This document shows, piece by piece, positions 16,864-26,000 of a stretch of 43,452 nt of DNA. The first letter of the stretch is position 1; every line of letters starts with the position of its first letter. The stretch is from DATGMS01 sp040905145 (lineage in GTDB: Bacteria > Bacteroidota > Bacteroidia > Cytophagales > Cyclobacteriaceae). The position numbers and the translations under genes were made by a program. The notes under the pieces were generated by a model that had not been told where the DNA came from, did no database searches, and saw only the letters and a program-made list of their open reading frames with translations. The stretch lies in contig JBBDSC010000082.1 of the NCBI GenBank assembly GCA_040905145.1, positions 1 through 43,452 on the forward strand, written 5' to 3'.

Positions 16864-17850
16864 TTAATTTTTCGGAGAATAAATTTGATCATTTACCAGG
16901 TTTGGTGCCTGTTTCCCCTGTAGTACGGCAAGTAAATTATCTATGGCGATCATGGCCATTTTTGTGCGGGTGGCTATGGTCGCACTGCCAAGGTGCGGAA
17001 GGATTACCACGTTGTTCATTTCCAGCAATTCCGGTTCTATCTGCGGTTCATTTTCAAACACATCCAGTCCAGCCCCCCAAATCTGACCCGCCCGCAAGGC
17101 TTGCACCAAAGCCTTTTCGTCCACCACCGGGCCCCGGGAGGTATTGATCAAAACGGCGGATGCTTTCATCAATTCCAATTCCCTGTCACTGATCAAATGA
17201 AAAGTTTCTTCGTTAAAAGCTATGTTTATGGAAACGAAATCAGCTACTTTAAGCAGTTCATCAAAAGGTAGATATTCAATTCCCAACTGAAGTTCTTCCT
17301 CTTCTGATAACCGGGTCCTGTTCCAATACTTGATGTCCATGCTAAAGCCTTTAGCCCTTTTGGCTACCGCCTTTCCGATTCTTCCCAATCCAATAATCCC
17401 TAAGGTGGTCCCATAGATATCGGTTCCCAAAAATTGAAGGGGCCCCCAGCCTGCCCATTTTCCGGTACGGATGAATTTGTCTGCTTCAGCAATCCTTCTG
17501 CTCACCGACATGATCAGGGCAAATGCAAGGTCTGCAGAGGTTTCTGTGAGTACACCCGGGGTATTGGAAACAGGTATGCCCAATCTTGTGGCAACTTCCA
17601 CCTCTATGTTATTGAATCCCACGGCATAATTGGCCACCACTTTTAATCCCGAATCGGCAGAAAGAACTTCTTCATCAATTTGATCCGTCAATAGACACAA
17701 TAAACCATCTTTTCCTTTGACCCCTTCGATAAGCTCTTTCTTGGTCAAAACCCTATCCTCCATGTTCATTTCCAGTTCCGTCTCCTGCCTCAGTCTTTCC
17801 ATGGCTTTTGGCGGTAATTCCCTGGTCAAAAATACTTTCGGCTTTTTCAT
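16864..17850 (-). CDS. D-2-hydroxyacid dehydrogenase (glyoxylate/hydroxypyruvate reductase type)
   Basis: A complete 328-residue D-isomer-specific 2-hydroxyacid dehydrogenase. The NAD-binding motif is GIIGLGRIGKAV (151-162), and the catalytic set is R239 (INTSRGPVVDE), E268 (DVFENEP) and H286 (LPHLGSAT). The substrate loop VANYAVGFNNIEV (72-84) is typical of the D-glycerate dehydrogenase/glyoxylate reductase branch (GRHPR/GhrB-like) rather than phosphoglycerate dehydrogenase. It is cytoplasmic and reduces glyoxylate or hydroxypyruvate with NAD(P)H. It stands alone, with about 190 bp upstream to the next gene. Confidence 0.9.
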   Translation of the reverse strand: MKKPKVFLTRELPPKAMERLRQETELEMNMEDRVLTKKELIEGVKGKDGLLCLLTDQIDEEVLSADSGLKVVANYAVGFNNIEVEVATRLGIPVSNTPGVLTETSADLAFALIMSVSRRIAEADKFIRTGKWAGWGPLQFLGTDIYGTTLGIIGLGRIGKAVAKRAKGFSMDIKYWNRTRLSEEEELQLGIEYLPFDELLKVADFVSINIAFNEETFHLISDRELELMKASAVLINTSRGPVVDEKALVQALRAGQIWGAGLDVFENEPQIEPELLEMNNVVILPHLGSATIATRTKMAMIAIDNLLAVLQGKQAPNLVNDQIYSPKN

Positions 17851-18041
17851 TGGTTATAATTGATTTTTAAAGGCGCGCATTGACTATCCTTTGTAGTTTC
17901 TGTTTTTTTCAACCACCAATTGCACAATAGTGAACAGCTAAGGTCTTTGTTTGTTTTGAATTTTAAAAGTTGTTTTTTATTTGTTTTTTGCGATTTGTCT
18001 TTTGAGGTTTTGCTAAAAAACACGAAATTACTGATAAGAGC

Positions 18042-18557
18042 CTAAAACCCATATCCTACCTTTATACCTGGGTATAAAACAAATTTATTCCCCATGGCAC
18101 TGTCTGATAATCTTATGGCAGGATTGAATCCCACACCGAAATTGAATCCGCTATCCAGGCTTAAAAACCGATATCCAAGCCTTCCTGATAGAAGAAAAGT
18201 ATGGGTAAATTCATAGGCATTTGTAAATCCCATCCCAATACCATATTCTAATCTCCCTTTTTTTTCTCCCTTTAAATTCAATAGCTCTACCGATATGATT
18301 TCTTCCATTTTCCGCTCACGGGTAATCTGACTGTTCAACCCGCAGGCCCCACATTCCAATGTCTTAATTAATCCGAATCCAAATTTAACTCTCAATTCAT
18401 TGGAGGTTCCCCGGCTTACAACTCTTTCATAGCCTATGGTATAAGGTCTACTAGAGCCCCCCACTTCCAGGATGATGTTATTTACTTTCTGATTTTCCTG
18501 TCCATAAGCATGGGCAGAGAGCAATAGAACAACTAAAAATTGGAGGTACTTTAGCAT
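18042..18557 (-). CDS. Small predicted outer-membrane/exported protein, function unknown
   Basis: I choose the start at 18557, since it yields a proper signal peptide (MLKYLQFLVVLLLSAHAYGQ); an upstream in-frame ATG at 18614 only adds an unlikely leader. The 171-residue product has strand-like repeats (GRLEYGIGMGFTNAYEF, LSGRLGYRFLSLDSGFNFG) and ends PGIKVGYGF, with the terminal aromatic residue of a beta-barrel. A CGACGLN segment with two Cys near the middle is unusual for a barrel loop. No family recognised. Confidence 0.65.
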   Translation of the reverse strand: MLKYLQFLVVLLLSAHAYGQENQKVNNIILEVGGSSRPYTIGYERVVSRGTSNELRVKFGFGLIKTLECGACGLNSQITRERKMEEIISVELLNLKGEKKGRLEYGIGMGFTNAYEFTHTFLLSGRLGYRFLSLDSGFNFGVGFNPAIRLSDSAMGNKFVLYPGIKVGYGF

Positions 18558-18640
18558 GGTTTGAAGATAAGAATATTTTTTTATGAAAAGCAACAACAAA
18601 TTGAATTGCCACATTAAATCGGTGAGGTTGAAAAAGGCTA

Positions 18641-19897
18641 CTAAATTTTAAAACAGACATAATTATGGTTGTACTTGCTGTTTTTGGTCAGCTGCTTGGC
18701 CCTGTCCCAGGTATTCCCCATATCTGTGCTTTTCCACATCACCACTTCTCCCCCGGCTCCCCACAGCTGAGGGCTGTCTTCGGAAGGGCCGACCACCATC
18801 CATTCATCTCCTTCAATAAATAAACTGCCCATATCATAGTTTTGGTCTGATTCGGTGATTTTATGGTTCTCCCATTCCGCACCGTTCCAGTAGGCTACAA
18901 ACCATTCCCGGGGGCCGTTTTCGGGACCAGGCTGATGTCCCGCCCCTGCCAGATAAAGAGCAACAGGAAAACCATTTTCATCAAAGTTGACATCTTTTAT
19001 ATAGATGTTTTTCTCCTGGCTATAAAACTCCTTGACCAAAGCCGAGGAATTTACATCGCTTACGGGAATAGCTGTTTCCTTTCCATCCACTGTAGTCCAG
19101 GTATTGCCGAAATCCGTGGTTTGCAGGTAATATATATTGGTGCGTTGATCTACATTGCCATTGGGATGCCAATTAAAAAAGAAAACCACTTTCTCCCCAT
19201 GTTGGCCACTGATCTGATAATGCCCGCCGTTTTTATCTGACTCCCTTTTCATTCCTACTAATTTTTTGTCAGCTGTCCACGTAATGCCGTCGGGGCTGGT
19301 TTCAAAATACAGTTCCCGCACTCCGGTATATTTGGTAAATAAATGAAGAAATCCTTTACCGGGAATATACTTAGGCTGCGGATAAGTCATTTCTTCCTCG
19401 GTGATTTGATCAAAGGATTCAATATTATAAGGTTCACTGCTCTTGAATTTAAACCCGGGCCTGCCCCGTCCCCTTCCGCTTACGAATACCCAGATATATC
19501 CTTCTGCATCCATGGCCAAACTTGGATTGTCATGCGGGTCATCCACCCCTTGCTTGTCATAAACAACCGTGGGTTTGGTGACCATTTTGCTGGAATGGTC
19601 AAAGCTACCGATCATGCACAGTAAATAACGTTCTTCTTCGCCAGTTGTACCCCCATATACAAAAAATGTTTTATTTACTTCCGGTGAATAAATGGACAAG
19701 GGAATATGTTTGGCGGTGTACGTCCCCAGCCCTCCTGAATATTTATCGCCATAATCAGAGGATTGGCCCAAGGTAAACCAGATGCCTTTGTAGCCGTCTA
19801 TTTTTTTATTGTTCCAATTGGATCTTTCCTGTGCAAAGGTGAGATTACAGATCAGGAAAAATAAAATTGCGGTAAATCCCAAATGTTGTTGCTTCAT
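18641..19897 (-). CDS. BNR-4 repeat exported protein, polysaccharide lyase/sialidase-like
   Basis: With the start at 19897 the 418-residue protein has a standard signal peptide (MKQQHLGFTAILFFLICNLTFAQ). The body is a beta-propeller with Asp-box-like repeats (DGITWTADKKLVG, DFGNTWTTVDG, DMGNTWDRAK) and the DDPHDNPSLAMDAEGYIWVF strand typical of the BNR-4 family (PF15892). That family includes ulvan lyases (PL24/PL25) and related enzymes or lectin-like proteins; the His in DDPHDNPS lies where the lyase catalytic His is expected, but I cannot verify this. Close to SusCD and sulfatases, a role in breaking an acidic, perhaps sulfated, glycan is plausible. Confidence 0.72.
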   Translation of the reverse strand: MKQQHLGFTAILFFLICNLTFAQERSNWNNKKIDGYKGIWFTLGQSSDYGDKYSGGLGTYTAKHIPLSIYSPEVNKTFFVYGGTTGEEERYLLCMIGSFDHSSKMVTKPTVVYDKQGVDDPHDNPSLAMDAEGYIWVFVSGRGRGRPGFKFKSSEPYNIESFDQITEEEMTYPQPKYIPGKGFLHLFTKYTGVRELYFETSPDGITWTADKKLVGMKRESDKNGGHYQISGQHGEKVVFFFNWHPNGNVDQRTNIYYLQTTDFGNTWTTVDGKETAIPVSDVNSSALVKEFYSQEKNIYIKDVNFDENGFPVALYLAGAGHQPGPENGPREWFVAYWNGAEWENHKITESDQNYDMGSLFIEGDEWMVVGPSEDSPQLWGAGGEVVMWKSTDMGNTWDRAKQLTKNSKYNHNYVCFKI

Positions 19898-19970
19898 CTG
19901 TTTATAATGGGATAGTTTTATGCCAATTCTGCAACATGAATGTAACTTATGCACGTTTCTTTCCGAAAAA

Positions 19971-20318
19971 CTACCGGATTCCTTCTATCCGGTCAGCAAA
20001 AATGTTAATCAGCTTGTATTCTTCACTCAACCTGATTACTTCATTCCAGACTGCCGAAATAGCAACATGAAATTCTTTCATTTTCATATTGCCTAACCTA
20101 ATGTGAATTACCTTGGGTGGTGGTTCCCTGAAAAGAATCCGACTGGAGAAGTCACTGTCTTTGCTAACGATCGTTAGCTTGTTTTCCCTGGCATATTCCC
20201 ATATTTTACTATCATGCCAATCATCACCTAAATCATATTGATGTATATACTCTTTTTTGTTCCATAAAGAAAAGTAATAAGGAAGGTTATTATCAATCAG
20301 GTACTTCTTGCTGGTCAT
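19971..20318 (-). CDS. DUF5615 family PIN-like protein (putative toxin)
   Basis: A 115-residue protein of the DUF5615 PIN-like family (PF18480). It has the N-terminal YLIDNNLPYYF with early acidic residue, the central KIWEYARENKLTIVSKDSDFS with the conserved D-SDF acidic pair, and PPKVIHIRLGN. PIN-like folds are metal-dependent RNases; DUF5615 proteins are usually paired with a DUF433 protein, as here, and regarded as VapC-like toxins. The ATGA overlap (20315-20318) with the DUF433 gene shows coupled translation. No experimental toxicity is implied. Confidence 0.85.
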   Translation of the reverse strand: MTSKKYLIDNNLPYYFSLWNKKEYIHQYDLGDDWHDSKIWEYARENKLTIVSKDSDFSSRILFREPPPKVIHIRLGNMKMKEFHVAISAVWNEVIRLSEEYKLINIFADRIEGIR

Positions 20319-20551
20319 GCAATAGTCTTTTTGATAATAAAATTCCTGTTCATTAATTCTGTTGCAAACCGCAGGCAGGCTTTAATATCATCTGACTCCA
20401 GAGAAGGATATTGCCTTAGAATTTCTTCTTCGCTCTCTCCGGCACTCACAAATTCCAATATAGTATGTACAGTAATCCTTTTTCCACGGACGATAGGTTT
20501 GCCATTGCAAATATCCCCATCTATATAAATCCGGTCAAATAGCTGTTCCAT
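20315..20551 (-). CDS. DUF433 domain protein (putative antitoxin)
   Basis: Starting at 20551 (MEQLFDRIYIDGDICNGKP) gives a compact 78-residue DUF433 protein; the in-frame ATG at 20653 adds a hydrophobic leader not seen in the family. The core GKPIVRGKRITVHTILEFV followed by SEEEILRQYPSLESDDIKACLRFA is the signature of PF04255, a small winged-helix-like fold. DUF433 proteins are commonly encoded just before DUF5615 and are assumed to be DNA-binding antitoxins. Regulation is probably autorepression at the promoter near 20560-20640 (inference). Confidence 0.88.
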   Translation of the reverse strand: MEQLFDRIYIDGDICNGKPIVRGKRITVHTILEFVSAGESEEEILRQYPSLESDDIKACLRFATELMNRNFIIKKTIA

Positions 20552-20695
20552 TTTTAACTTGCTTTTAGATGCATATACATAAAGATAGTATTTTTGTCGG
20601 TGCAAAAAAAAAGTCGTTATCAAAGTGAGGTAAAGAATTTGATACTGCGACACAGGATTGTCAGAAGGTTGACACTTGCGCCGGCTATGGAAAAA

Positions 20696-20872
20696 TCATA
20701 TCCGGATCATATTTTCTTCTATATAAGGTAGATAGTGAGGTTTAACCCCTTTTTTAGAAACCACATCTACTCTATTGTCAAAAGCATCCTCCAGTTCATT
20801 GGCAAGGCGGAAGCCGAGACCAATGGCATCATCAAAATCAACTGGAATGTTTATGTCACTTCTGCAAGTTGC
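20696..20872 (-). pseudogene. Remnant of MNT-type nucleotidyltransferase (MntA-like antitoxin)
   Basis: The minus strand reads RSDINIPVDFDDAIG, then a helix and NRVDVVSKKGVKPHYLPYI, ENMIRI and stop. This matches the second half of small MNT-fold nucleotidyltransferases (the SDIDLLVDF and KVDLVT..ALKP..IE motifs). The N-terminal GSFARGE part and start codon are missing; instead the sequence runs straight into a truncated RelE-like gene. It is therefore a deletion remnant, not an active gene. Confidence 0.55.
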
Positions 20873-20913
20873 TCAAGTTTGAAAACAGCCAATTTTGAAA
20901 ATTTTACTTCCAT
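20851..20913 (-). pseudogene. Truncated RelE/ParE-type toxin start
   Basis: An ATG frame gives MEVKFSKLAVFKLEQLAEVT and stop after 20 codons. This is the typical first strand and helix of RelE/ParE toxins (VKFS..A...L..L). The rest of the toxin is gone and the sequence continues as a nucleotidyltransferase remnant. Its start overlaps the end of the upstream frame by 10 bp, a usual antitoxin-toxin arrangement. Confidence 0.5.
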
Positions 20914-21012
20914 TTTAGCCGCTTATATACCGACTCCCAATCTTCAGTATCACCATCCTTAACTTGCTGTCGGCTGATCTCTATTTCTTCTCAGTTCATC
21001 TGATTTATTCAT
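20904..21012 (-). pseudogene. Frameshifted short antitoxin-like remnant
   Basis: An ATG at 21012 starts MNKSDEL; after a frameshift near 20990 the other frame continues EEIEISRQQVKDGD, then TEDWESVYKRLKWK and stop at 20904. The size, acidic/basic mix and overlap with the RelE/ParE-like start fit a ParD/addiction-module type antitoxin, but the family cannot be fixed from so few residues. Confidence 0.4.
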
Positions 21013-21192
21013 GATAGAATTAAAAACCGACATTAAAATTGGAAATAGTTTCTTTTGCACTTTTATTCAGAAAATAACTACAGCCTTTAACCGCAGCAAA
21101 GTAGAGGCCCATTGGAACCGGGGCCTTTACCCTGATACCAAGGAGCCTGCCCACATCATCTACACAGCATCAACTTAAGCTATTCGCAACAC

Positions 21193-23007
21193 TCAATAAC
21201 CCGGATTTTGTACCAGAACATCAGGTTGAAGGTTAATCTGGTTTTGTGGGATAGGTAGATATTTATCCTTTTCAGGATCAAATATAGCTCCCCTCATAGT
21301 ACTTCTTAACCTTTGGTCTTTTGCAGCAAAATCATTAAGAGTTGCAGCCATGTCCACTCTGAAATCGGGGTTGGTATGTTTATCCCAGCGCCTGAGATCG
21401 AAAAAGCGATGGCCTTCGGTGGCAAATTCAAGACGTAATTCCCATTGGACAGCTCTCATCGCAACCGCTTCGTTGGTAAAGGGAGGATAAAGACCTATAT
21501 TGTAATTAGCTGCCGGTTGTGTCCAATCCACATCGCCACCGGTCATATAATCCCCATCAGTAGTCCCTTCACCCCAGGGATATGTTACAGAAGGAAAGGT
21601 ATGAATAAGCACTTTTCCCATAACAACCTCGTTATCGGCTCTGTCGCGAACCCTGTTGACATAAGTCCGGGCCAATTCCAAATCGCCTTCCTGAGCAGCA
21701 ACCTCCGCTCTCCATAATAGGATATGGGCTAAACGAAGATAACGGTAATTATTGGCATTGATTCCTGTCATCCATCCAGTAGCTGTGGACATACTGCCCC
21801 GCACACTTTTATAAAACATAGGTTTAGAAGCAGGCTGATAAGGCCCTCCAAAAGGCTGATCCCGTATCCATCTACGGCCTGGGTTAATGCCCCAGTCGCG
21901 ATAAGGAATACCCCTACGGCTTACCGTCCAGTCAAGCCGGGGATCTATTTCATCCTCAAAGGGTATGAATTCATCAGTTGATTCAATGCCCTGATCATTC
22001 TTAAGATCTACATCGTTAAAAGTATCGAACATGGGTAGCCCGTTCTCATTAACCTTATAGGCATTTACCAGATTCTGTGAAGCTTGGTGAAAACCGCAGC
22101 ACATACTCATATCACCGGGATATGGAAAATTTAATCCTATGCCCATTTCGCCATTCATAGAACTATTTGAACCATCGTTCACACTTGCCTGGATTTCAAA
22201 AATGGATTCTACATTGTTGTTGGTTTCGATCCTGTAGTTATCCATAAAATTGGGCATCAGCTGATACTTGCCACTATTGATGATATCATCCAACAGGGGT
22301 TTGGCCTTATCATATTCCAATTCTTGCATATATGCCTTTGCAGCCAGGGCCATAGCCGCATATTTGGTTGGACGCCCTACTTCGTTTTGGGTTTCCGGCA
22401 GATTGTTCCAAGCATACTCCAGATCATTTATAATATGCCCAAGGACTGCTCCTTCAGGATTTACATTGGTGACCAATGCCGGATCTTCGGTGTCCTCTGT
22501 GATGATAGGGATATTTTTGAACACCAACCAGGCTTCTAAATTGAAAAGGGCCCTTAAGAAAAGTATTTCACCCCGTAAACGGTCTGCTGTGGCCTGATCC
22601 AATTCTTCGGTTTCGTTTAAAACTTTCAGTACTAAATTGCACCTGCTAACGCCCGCTCCAAGCGTTGCCCGCCACTTTTCAGCAACATAAATGTTGTCGG
22701 TCAGGGTCTGCCATCTTTCAAGGGAATTAAAGGGAACCGCATCGGTAAACTCAGATCCTTTGTAGGCATCGTCCGACATCACTGAACCATATACCCAATT
22801 TTGAATAGAAGCTCCCCAATCAGCACCTGGAGAAACACCGCTGATAATCCCATATGTTCCAATCACTAAAGCATTAATGCCTTTTTCGTTATAAAACACA
22901 TTTTCCGAAGTACTTCCTAAAGGTTTATGATCAAGGAAATTTTCAGTACATGAATAGATGGTTATCAGGAACAAAACCGAAACCATTATGATTATTGAAT
23001 TTTTCAT
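21193..23007 (-). CDS. SusD/RagB family outer-membrane glycan-binding lipoprotein (left locus)
   Basis: A 604-residue SusD-like lipoprotein: signal MKNSIIIMVSVLFLITIYSC with lipid Cys C20, an N-terminal SusD-like domain (FLDHKPLGSTSENVFYNEKG) with TPR-like helices (LRGEILFLRALFNLEAWLVF), and a C-terminal RagB domain ending EFATEGHRFFDLRRWDKH and LPIPQNQINLQPDVLVQNPGY. SusD proteins sit on the cell surface as lids over the SusC channel and bind the glycan or other ligand. It follows its SusC by 31 bp, so the two form one operon. No glycoside hydrolase directly follows; the toxin-antitoxin remnants and the BNR-4 gene lie downstream. Confidence 0.93.
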   Translation of the reverse strand: MKNSIIIMVSVLFLITIYSCTENFLDHKPLGSTSENVFYNEKGINALVIGTYGIISGVSPGADWGASIQNWVYGSVMSDDAYKGSEFTDAVPFNSLERWQTLTDNIYVAEKWRATLGAGVSRCNLVLKVLNETEELDQATADRLRGEILFLRALFNLEAWLVFKNIPIITEDTEDPALVTNVNPEGAVLGHIINDLEYAWNNLPETQNEVGRPTKYAAMALAAKAYMQELEYDKAKPLLDDIINSGKYQLMPNFMDNYRIETNNNVESIFEIQASVNDGSNSSMNGEMGIGLNFPYPGDMSMCCGFHQASQNLVNAYKVNENGLPMFDTFNDVDLKNDQGIESTDEFIPFEDEIDPRLDWTVSRRGIPYRDWGINPGRRWIRDQPFGGPYQPASKPMFYKSVRGSMSTATGWMTGINANNYRYLRLAHILLWRAEVAAQEGDLELARTYVNRVRDRADNEVVMGKVLIHTFPSVTYPWGEGTTDGDYMTGGDVDWTQPAANYNIGLYPPFTNEAVAMRAVQWELRLEFATEGHRFFDLRRWDKHTNPDFRVDMAATLNDFAAKDQRLRSTMRGAIFDPEKDKYLPIPQNQINLQPDVLVQNPGY

Positions 23008-23038
23008 AACATTATTTAAAACTTATTAATATTTTAAT

Positions 23039-26000
23039 TTACAGACCAACTGATATCCCAAAAATGATCTCACGAGGTGTTGGCCATGCCCCTAAATCCA
23101 GTCCCATTCTATTCACTGAGGTAGATAGTTCTGGATCAAGACCGCTGTAATTAGTCACCGTAAAAAGATTGGTAACCTGTCCGTAGATTCGCAGATTTTG
23201 AATTTGTAATTTATTTCTAATTTCATCTGGAAAAGTGTAGTTGAGTCTCAGGTTTTTAAATCTCAAGAAAGATCCATCTTCAATAAATGCTGTTGATGGC
23301 TGAACTGAACCATCATTCAGGTCATGAATGGGAAGTGTTGCATTTTCATTGTTATTTAGGTAAGGACTTCCCCATGATTTATAAAGCACATCTGTGCTAT
23401 AATTACTATCGAACATTCCGAAGTCAATAAGGCGGCGTGAAAGGTTGAGCATATCGTTTCCATAGCTGCCGTAAAAGAACAAGTTTAGATCAAAGTTACC
23501 GTACCCGATATCCATATTAAATCCTCCTGTAAAATCAGGGTGCGGATTGCCGATATAAGTCATATCCTCGTTGTTGATCACACCATCTTCATTAAAATCA
23601 CGATATTTAAAACGGCCCACCTGATTATAACTACCTCCTTCGCCAAATGCATTGGGGTGATTATCTACTTCTTCCTGGGTTTGAAAAAAGCCGTCAACTA
23701 TATAGCCATAAAATTCCGGGAAAGACCTCCCGCTGGATGATCGTAAATAATTTATATTCCGATAGTTCCCCATAATAATTTCCTCGTTGATATTATCAGA
23801 AAGGTTTACCAGCTCATTCGCATAATTGGAAATGGTCGCAGTCATACTATATCTGAATTTATTACTCAATGCAGTGTTACTGTAACCAAGTTCAAGATCA
23901 AATCCGGCATTTTTCATGTTGCCGATATTCACATAAGGAGCTGTCGAAATACCACTTACTTCTGGTATGGCTAGGCGATAAAGCATATCACTGGTGTTTC
24001 TTTGCCATACATCAACAGACATATTTAAGGAATTGTCAAGAAGTATCAAATCCAGCCCAAGATTTAATGTTTGTGTAGTTTCCCAGCCGACTTCGGGATT
24101 ACCTAATTCTATTGGCATAAAACCTGAAGTCACACTGGTATTAGTTCCATGAATATCATAAGCAGCATAGGTAATATCCGTTCCATATGTCGAGAAAATA
24201 TTATAATCTCCTATTCTGTCATTTCCTGACATTCCCGCCCCAAATCGTAGCTTAAAAAAGTCAAGCCAATTTCTTGTTCCTGATAAAAAATTTTCCTCTG
24301 AAACAATCCAGGCCACCGAACCCGCGGGAAAGGTAGCAAAGCGATTGTTGACACCGAAACGAGACGAACCATCCCGGCGCACAGTCGCCTCAACTATATA
24401 TTTCCTCATCAAATTATAATTGACACGGCCAAAGATGGAGAACAATGACCATTCAGACCCTGATCCTGCACTTCTTTGTTCACCTTCCCCGGCGGATAGT
24501 TGCATATAACCTGGGTCTAAAGAAAAATAATCGATTCGTGATGCCTCCATCCAATCATAGGAGTTTTCAACCGCTTCTGTACCCAAGATGACGTCCAGTC
24601 TGTGGATCTCGGAAATGGTCGTGTTATAATCAATGGTATTACTCCAGTTCCACTGAAACGAATTGTTACTTGAACTGTTAACTGCAGGGATATGTGTTTG
24701 ATAATGCTCAGGAGCAGGGATGGTTCTCGACAGGGAAGTATTGTGCCCATAATTATAACCAAACAGACTTTTAAAGGTGAGTTCTTCAAAGATTTTAGCC
24801 TCTGCGAATAAACTCCCAAGTATTCTGAAATTTCTGTTTTTGTTATTTTTTGCACGTTCCAGTTGTGCTCGGGGATTACTGGATTCTCCCAGATTTATCG
24901 GTCTTGAGCCGGCAAAATTACCTCTTATATCGTAAACAGGTATAATTGGTTGAAGCTTGAATGTATTAGCAATGGGGGAGGATTCTGCATTATCACTTAA
25001 ATTCCCTTGTGGCTTAACTAAAGAGACCATTAATGACTGCCCTATCCTTAACCGATCGGTAAACAGGGATCCCTCTGTGTTATTACGAAATGAAAACCTT
25101 TCAAACCCTGTATGGTCGAGAATGCCGTTTTCTTTTAAATAATTGGCAGAGGTGGAATAAATCACATTCTCTCCTCCTCCTTCAACAGAAAGGCCATATT
25201 CCTGGATAACGCCATTGCGTACAATCTCATCAAACCAGTTCGTTCCCTCTTTATTGGCCCTGATAATAGCGCCATAGGTATCTTGGTCGAAGGGATCATA
25301 ACTGTAATCTTCAATACTGGTACCAAAATCACCTTCCATAGCACCCGCGGGAAAAATATAATCAGGTATTCTAGGCTCAGGACCGTCACCGTAATGGGGG
25401 TGTCCCCAGTCCTCTCCCGGAGTATTTCCTTGATTCCTGGCCGTTATCCAAAGCATTTCACCGTATTGTTCGGTATTTAACAAGTCATAGCTTTTGACCG
25501 CTTGCTTAATTCCGGTACGGGCGACAAAATTGATCCTTGCCGGTTGATTTTTTCGGCCCCTTTTGGTGGTGATGATAACCACCCCATTAGCACCCCTCGT
25601 TCCATAGATGCCTGCTGATGAAGCATCCTTAAGAATGGAAATTGACTCAATGTCATTGGGATTTATATTGTTGGAGGGCCCTGTGGGTATTCCGTCAATA
25701 ACATATAATGGATTAGAATCATTAATAGTACCCAATCCTCGTATACGGACATTGGCTGAACCCCCGGGAGTATTAGCAGTAGAAACAGTAACACCTGAAA
25801 CATGTCCCTGGAGGCGGCCCATGGCACTTGCCTCAGTGGAGATATTCATTTTTTCACTTGTAATGGAGGAAACCGATCCAGAAAGCTCCTCTTTGAGTCG
25901 GCTACCATACCCTATAACCACCACTTCCTCCAAAGAAGCCATGTCTTCCATTAAGGTGACATCAATTACACTGCGGTCCTCTATGTTAATTCTTTGCGCC

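Noticed and set aside
21011..21178. Plus-strand frame of 55 codons (MIELKTDIKIGN start) opposite the antitoxin remnant
   Set aside because: No recognisable family, and it lies partly opposite the antitoxin-like remnant; not enough support for a gene.
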